Below, piece after piece: positions 57,491-64,000 of a stretch of DNA of 64,000 nt. Location: the NCBI RefSeq assembly GCF_001952855.1, contig NZ_LPNO01000011.1, forward strand, positions 35,269 to 99,268. The letters run 5' to 3'. The position numbers were made by a program, and so were the translations under genes. The notes under the pieces were generated by a model. The model did no database searches. It was given only the letters and a program-made list of their open reading frames with translations, and was not told the origin of the DNA. Source of the stretch: Pseudomonas sp. ATCC PTA-122608. Its GTDB lineage: Bacteria; Pseudomonadota; Gammaproteobacteria; Pseudomonadales; Pseudomonadaceae. How positions within the stretch are numbered: the stretch's first letter is position 1; each line of letters opens with the position of its first letter.

Positions 57491-59229
57491 TCGCCTTGTG
57501 GCCGCACTGGTTCCGCCCCTGGTGGCTGTTGCTGTTGCCGCTGCTCGGCTGGTTGCTGTGGCAGTTGTGGCACCGGCAGAAACGTGCCGGGCGCTGGCAG
57601 ATGATTCTGCCGCCGGCGTTCCATGCCGCGTTGCTCAGCGGCGGCAGTGGCCGCGAAAGCAAATCACCGTGGGTCGTGCTCGGCATCGCCTGGCTGCTGG
57701 CCGTGCTGGCGTTGCTCGGCCCGAGCTGGGAGCGCGTCGAGCAGCCCAGCCAGAAACCCTCCGACCCGCTGGTGGTGTTGCTGGAACTGACCCCGGAAAT
57801 GCTCGCCACCGACAGCCCGCCCAGCCGCCTCGAACAGGCGCGGCGCAAGCTGTTCGACTTGCTCCAGGCCCGCAGCGATGCGCAGACTGCCATCGTGGTC
57901 TACGCCGGCAGCGCCCACACCCTGGTGCCGCTTTCGGACGACCTGGCCACCAGCCATAACCTGCTGGAAGCCCTGCGCCCCTCGATCATGCCCGAGCCCG
58001 GCCACCGCGCCGATCTGGCGGTGGAAAAAGCCCTGAGCCTGCTCAAGCATGGCGGTCTCGGCCAGGGCCGGCTGCTGCTGATCGGCTCGTCGTTGTCCAA
58101 GCAGGAGCGCCAGGGCATCCGCCTGCAATTGCAAAGCAACCAGGCGCCAAGCTTGTCGATCCTCGGCATCGGCAGCCGTGAAGGCACGCCGGTGACCCAG
58201 GAAAGCGGCGAATTCCTCAAGGACGCCCAGGGCGCAATCCTCGTACCGCGTCTCGACAGCCCGACCCTCAAGGCCTTCGCCAGCGAAATGGGCGGTCGCT
58301 ACCGCCAGGCCCGTCTGGACGACAAGGACCTGCGCTACCTCGGCCTGCTGGACGGCCCGCAAAGCCTGCGCAATGACGGCCAACTGCTGCACCTCGACAC
58401 CTGGGCCGACCAGGGTTACTGGCTACTCTTGCCGCTGTTGCTGCTGGCCGCCTGCGCCGGGCGCCGTGGCTGGCTGTTCTTCCTGCCGCTGCTGCTGTTG
58501 GGCGCGCCGCAGCCCAGCTATGCCTTCGACTTCCAGGACCTGTGGTTGCGCCCCGACCAACAGGGCCAACTGCTGCTGAAGAAAAAACGCCCGGCCGAGG
58601 CTGCCGAGCATTTCGAAGACCCGCAATGGCAAGGCGTCGCGCTGTATGAAGCGGGCAACTATGCCGAAGCTGCCAAGCGGTTTGCCGAGGGCAGCGACGC
58701 CTATTCCCACTACAATCGAGGCAATGCCCTGGCCAAAAGCGGCGAGCTGGAGGCGGCGATCGACGCCTACGAACAAGCCCTCGAAGCCCAGCCCGACTTG
58801 CAGCCGGCGCTGAAGAACAAAGCGCTGGTGGAAAGCCTGATGCAGCAGGAACCGGAAAAAACCGAGCCGGCCAAACCGGCAAAAAACGAGGATGACGAAA
58901 CCACGCAACCCGGCCAGACTGCGCAACCTGGCGCCAGCAGCCAGACCGCCACCGGTGGCGAGCAGACGTCTCAAGGCCAGGGCCAGCCCGGCGCGACCGA
59001 CACGCAAACCGGGGCCACGCCCCACGCCGGCAGCAACGAGGTACCCGGCAGCGAGTTGGGTGATGAGCAAACCACCACCCCGCCGCTGCGCCCCGCAAAC
59101 GGCACCCTTGAAGGCGAACAGCGCCAGGCCCTGGAACAATGGCTGCGGCAGATCCCGGACAACCCCGGCGAGCTGCTGCGACGTAAATTCTGGTATGAAC
59201 AGCAACAACATCAGGACAAGACTCGATGA
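57487..59229 (+). CDS. VWA-TPR membrane protein (BatB/BatC type) with degenerate MIDAS
   Basis: A 580-residue protein: two N-terminal helices, a VWA-like domain, another helix pair around 305-345, then TPR repeats (about 370-450, with YSHYNRGNALAKSGELEAAIDAYEQALEAQPDLQPALKNKALVES) and a long Pro/Gln/Thr-rich tail. It looks like a BatB-BatC fusion. The MIDAS position reads LELTPEM instead of DxSxS, so metal binding is probably lost. The ATG at 57487 overlaps the batA stop (ATGA); an ATG at 57445 lies inside batA. Confidence 0.9.
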   Translation: MIALWPHWFRPWWLLLLPLLGWLLWQLWHRQKRAGRWQMILPPAFHAALLSGGSGRESKSPWVVLGIAWLLAVLALLGPSWERVEQPSQKPSDPLVVLLELTPEMLATDSPPSRLEQARRKLFDLLQARSDAQTAIVVYAGSAHTLVPLSDDLATSHNLLEALRPSIMPEPGHRADLAVEKALSLLKHGGLGQGRLLLIGSSLSKQERQGIRLQLQSNQAPSLSILGIGSREGTPVTQESGEFLKDAQGAILVPRLDSPTLKAFASEMGGRYRQARLDDKDLRYLGLLDGPQSLRNDGQLLHLDTWADQGYWLLLPLLLLAACAGRRGWLFFLPLLLLGAPQPSYAFDFQDLWLRPDQQGQLLLKKKRPAEAAEHFEDPQWQGVALYEAGNYAEAAKRFAEGSDAYSHYNRGNALAKSGELEAAIDAYEQALEAQPDLQPALKNKALVESLMQQEPEKTEPAKPAKNEDDETTQPGQTAQPGASSQTATGGEQTSQGQGQPGATDTQTGATPHAGSNEVPGSELGDEQTTTPPLRPANGTLEGEQRQALEQWLRQIPDNPGELLRRKFWYEQQQHQDKTR

Positions 59230-60866
59230 ACCGCTGCACCACCCTTCTTCTCACCCTCGCGTTGTGGGCCAGTCAGGCCCAGGCAGCCGGCCTGGTGGCC
59301 AGTGTCGACCGCAGCCGCATCAATTCCGGGGAGACGGTGGAACTGACGGTGGAGTCCAACGATGTCACGCTGTTCGGCAAACCGGACCTGGCGCCACTCG
59401 ACCCGCTGTTTGAAGTCAGCGGCACCCGTCAGATCAACCAGCTCACCACCTTGGCCGGCGACAACCACGCCACCACCCGCTGGATCATCACCCTGCTGCC
59501 CAGGCAGAACGGCACCGTGGTGATTCCACCGTTGCAGATCGGCGAACTCAAGACCCAGCCGATCACCCTGCAAGTGGTGGAAACCGTCAGCCAGAACCCC
59601 GAGGCCCAACTGGCCCCGGTGTTCATCGAAACCAACCTCGATCAGGACAGCGTCTACGTCCAGGCCCAGGCGCTGTTGACCGTGCGCGTCTACCACTCGG
59701 TGTCGCTGTACGACGACAGCAGCCTCACGCCGTTGCAGGTTGCCGATACACGCATCGAACAATTGGGCGAGTCGCGCACCTACGAAAAAGTCATCAACGG
59801 CATACGCCATGGCGTGATCGAAACCCGCTATGCCATCTACCCGCAGCACAGCGGCACGCTGACCATTCCGACGCAGACGTTCAGCGCCACCCTGGTAGAG
59901 CCCCGGCCCGCCCAGGACAACAACCCCCAAGGCTCCAAGCCCGGCAAACTGATCCACGTCAGCTCGCCGGAGTTGTCGCTGACCGTCAAGGCCAAGCCGG
60001 CAATGTACCCGGCCGACACTCCCTGGCTGCCGGCACGCAGCCTGACGCTGACGGAAAGCTGGAACCCCGAGCCCGATCACGTACAGGTCGGCGACTCCCT
60101 GACCCGCAGCCTCACCTTGAAAGCCGAAGGCCTGGCCGGCGCGCAACTGCCGCCGCTGGCGCTGAGCGACATCCCCGGCCTGCGCCGCTACCCGGACCAA
60201 CCGGTGCTGAGCAACCAGAACAACGACCGTGGCCTGATCGGCAGCCGTGAAGACCGCGAAGCCCTGGTGCCCAACCGTGTCGGCGCACTGGAACTGCCGG
60301 CGGTGGAAGTGGTGTGGTGGAACACCCACGAAGACCACCTGGAACGCACCAGCCTGCCGGCGCGCACCCTGCAAGTGGCGACCAACCCGAGCCTGATCGT
60401 CGACACGCCGGCCAGCCCAACGGTGATCACCGCGCCGGACAATGACAGCCTGTGGGTCTGGCAACTGACCAGCCTGATCCTGGCCTGCACCACCCTGCTG
60501 GGCTTCGGTTTGTGGTGGCGTGCGCGCTGGCAGCCGGCAATCCTGCGTGCCGCGCAAACCGGCCCAAGCCCGCGCACCTTGCTGGACGACCTCAAGCGGG
60601 CGAGCCAGGCCAATGACCCGCAGGCCACGCGTCAGGCACTGGATGCCTGGGCACGGCAACAACCGGAAACCCTGGCGGATATGGCGGCGCGGTTTGTGCC
60701 GTTGTCGGATGCGCTGGACGGGTTGAACGGCGCGCTGTACAGCGAGAGTGGCCAGTATTGGCAGGGTGAGGAATTGTGGCGGGCGGTGAAGGCAATTCCG
60801 ATGGCGGAGCGTGAGCAGGACCCTGCGGGGGACAGCACCAGCTTGCCGCCGCTGTATCCCAAGTAG
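59226..60866 (+). CDS. BatD family protein
   Basis: A 546-residue protein with a signal peptide (about 1-20, ending QAQAA), repeated beta-sandwich regions typical of BatD in the periplasm, and a C-terminal transmembrane helix (about 415-435, LWVWQLTSLILACTTLLGFGLWW) followed by a cytoplasmic tail. It is last in the moxR operon and overlaps the batB stop by four bases. It probably forms an envelope complex with the VWA proteins. Confidence 0.92.
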   Translation: MNRCTTLLLTLALWASQAQAAGLVASVDRSRINSGETVELTVESNDVTLFGKPDLAPLDPLFEVSGTRQINQLTTLAGDNHATTRWIITLLPRQNGTVVIPPLQIGELKTQPITLQVVETVSQNPEAQLAPVFIETNLDQDSVYVQAQALLTVRVYHSVSLYDDSSLTPLQVADTRIEQLGESRTYEKVINGIRHGVIETRYAIYPQHSGTLTIPTQTFSATLVEPRPAQDNNPQGSKPGKLIHVSSPELSLTVKAKPAMYPADTPWLPARSLTLTESWNPEPDHVQVGDSLTRSLTLKAEGLAGAQLPPLALSDIPGLRRYPDQPVLSNQNNDRGLIGSREDREALVPNRVGALELPAVEVVWWNTHEDHLERTSLPARTLQVATNPSLIVDTPASPTVITAPDNDSLWVWQLTSLILACTTLLGFGLWWRARWQPAILRAAQTGPSPRTLLDDLKRASQANDPQATRQALDAWARQQPETLADMAARFVPLSDALDGLNGALYSESGQYWQGEELWRAVKAIPMAEREQDPAGDSTSLPPLYPK

Positions 60867-60892
60867 ACCTCTTTTCTGAGGCGCCACCAATC

Positions 60893-60987
60893 AAATGTGG
60901 GAGCGGGCTCGCTCGCGAAAGCGGTCTGTCAGTCGCATATCTGCTGACTGATCCACCGCCTTCGCGAGCAAGCCCGCTCCCACATTT
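60893..60987. repeat. REPIN (TGTGGGAGCGGGCTTGCTCGCGAA class), copy C
   Basis: Arms AAATGTGGGAGCGGGCTCGC and GCAAGCCCGCTCCCACATTT are nearly perfect inverted copies. It sits between the convergent batD and glpV genes and matches the REPINs inside the long element at 18972-20065. Confidence 0.9.
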
Positions 60988-61006
60988 TTGATCTCCTGCG
61001 TCTGGG

Positions 61007-62749
<1,743 letters not shown>

Positions 62750-62784
62750 AGAGACCTCCTGGTTTTGGGGTTCAAAAGGGGCAG

Positions 62785-63060
62785 CTAGCCCCAACGCATC
62801 ACAGACAACAGCCACACCAGAGACAGCGCGGACGCCACCCAGATGCTCCAGCCGGTTACGCCGATCACCAACAAATGCAGGTAGGCGCTGCCGAGAAGAC
62901 CGATAAACAAGCGATCACCACGGGTGGTGCTGATCGGTAACAAACCGCGCCGGGGGATACTCGGCGAGCGCAATTCCCAGGTCGTCATGCCCACCAGCAG
63001 CAGGCCGATCGCGGCAAAGAACAGTGCGGTCGGGGTGGTCCAGGCCATCCATTCCATCAT
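62785..63060 (-). CDS. glpU: DUF2160 membrane protein of the glycerol ABC transporter
   Basis: A 91-residue protein with about three hydrophobic segments and the family sequence around TTWELRSPSIPRRGLLPI and TTRGDRLFIGLLGSAYLHL. DUF2160 genes lie between the permease and binding-protein genes of GlpSTPQUV-type transporters. The ATG at 63060 (followed by a second ATG) has AGGAG upstream and lies 7 bases after the glpQ stop. Its role in transport is unknown. Confidence 0.88.
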   Translation of the reverse strand: MMEWMAWTTPTALFFAAIGLLLVGMTTWELRSPSIPRRGLLPISTTRGDRLFIGLLGSAYLHLLVIGVTGWSIWVASALSLVWLLSVMRWG

Positions 63061-63067
63061 CGACTCC

Positions 63068-63868
<801 letters not shown>

Positions 63869-63878
63869 GTTGGCGGCC

Positions 63879-64000
63879 TCAGCGGTTGGCGTCGGAGTGG
63901 GTCATGGCGGTGTAGAACAGCCAGGACACCAACAGGATGATCAGGAAGTACACCAGGGAAAACGCCGCCGCCGGGCCCAGGTCGAATTGGCCTACGGCCA
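63879..64000 (-). CDS. glpP: ABC transporter permease, C-terminal fragment (cut by window edge)
   Basis: The last 40 codons of a second permease are visible, including the final helix (FSLVYFLIILLVSWLFYTAM) and the end THSDANR before TGA at 63879. The remainder lies beyond position 64000. Position directly upstream of glpQ fits GlpP, the MalF-like partner. Confidence 0.8.
   Translation of the reverse strand, partial: AVGQFDLGPAAAFSLVYFLIILLVSWLFYTAMTHSDANR

Overview
The window is chromosomal DNA of a Pseudomonas, most probably from the P. fluorescens group. This rests on the gene families and their order (pepN/nadK block, riboswitch-controlled cob genes, cti, metH, cysI with a DUF934 gene, 1619-residue NAD-glutamate dehydrogenase, MoxR/BatA/BatB/BatD block), a high GC content, and many palindromic REP/REPIN elements between genes. 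I saw no rRNA, tRNA, CRISPR array, transposase or phage gene. Almost all of it is ordinary core chromosome.

Layout. Positions 1-6571 hold a tight minus-strand run: nadK, a metallophosphatase, a rhomboid protease, yeaC, a DUF2797 gene and pepN. A DUF1853 gene (6716-7759) follows on the plus strand; its 3' end runs into a palindromic repeat. Positions 7798-18957 are a cobalamin region. On the minus strand, cobW, cobN, a ChlI-type ATPase and a small VWA protein lie behind one cobalamin riboswitch. On the plus strand, cbtB, cbtA, cobE and cobM lie behind a second. An HxlR regulator and a divergent FabF-like ketosynthase sit between them. B12-dependent methionine synthase (metH, 24379-28089) is close by and would use the product. 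Positions 18972-20065 are a 1.1 kb inverted-repeat element with no credible gene.

Positions 20175-35714 hold nfuA, an acyltransferase, cti, metH, an orphan periplasmic binding protein, a 37-residue membrane peptide, sulfite reductase (cysI and a DUF934 partner), a SulP transporter, an HAAAP amino-acid transporter and a tautomerase. Positions 35767-44734 hold a TetR regulator, an isochorismatase-like hydrolase preceded by what looks like a complete threonine-codon attenuator, a 2-hydroxyacid dehydrogenase, a solitary TadG-like protein, a phosphotransferase/SDR pair, a MocR regulator, a cupin and the DNA glycosylase Tag.

Positions 44735-53710 hold a DctA/GltP-type symporter with two identical operator-like sites, two GntR regulators, the large glutamate dehydrogenase and a small unknown gene. 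Positions 54021-60866 are an operon of MoxR ATPase, DUF58, DUF4381, two VWA proteins and BatD. Positions 61007-64000 are the end of a glycerol-type ABC transporter operon (glpV, glpU, glpQ, and glpP cut by the window edge).

The most interesting single item is the threonine attenuator at 36368-36543. It has a promoter, a 29-codon leader peptide with five consecutive Thr codons, mutually exclusive hairpins and an intrinsic terminator, ahead of a gene not known to me to belong to threonine metabolism.
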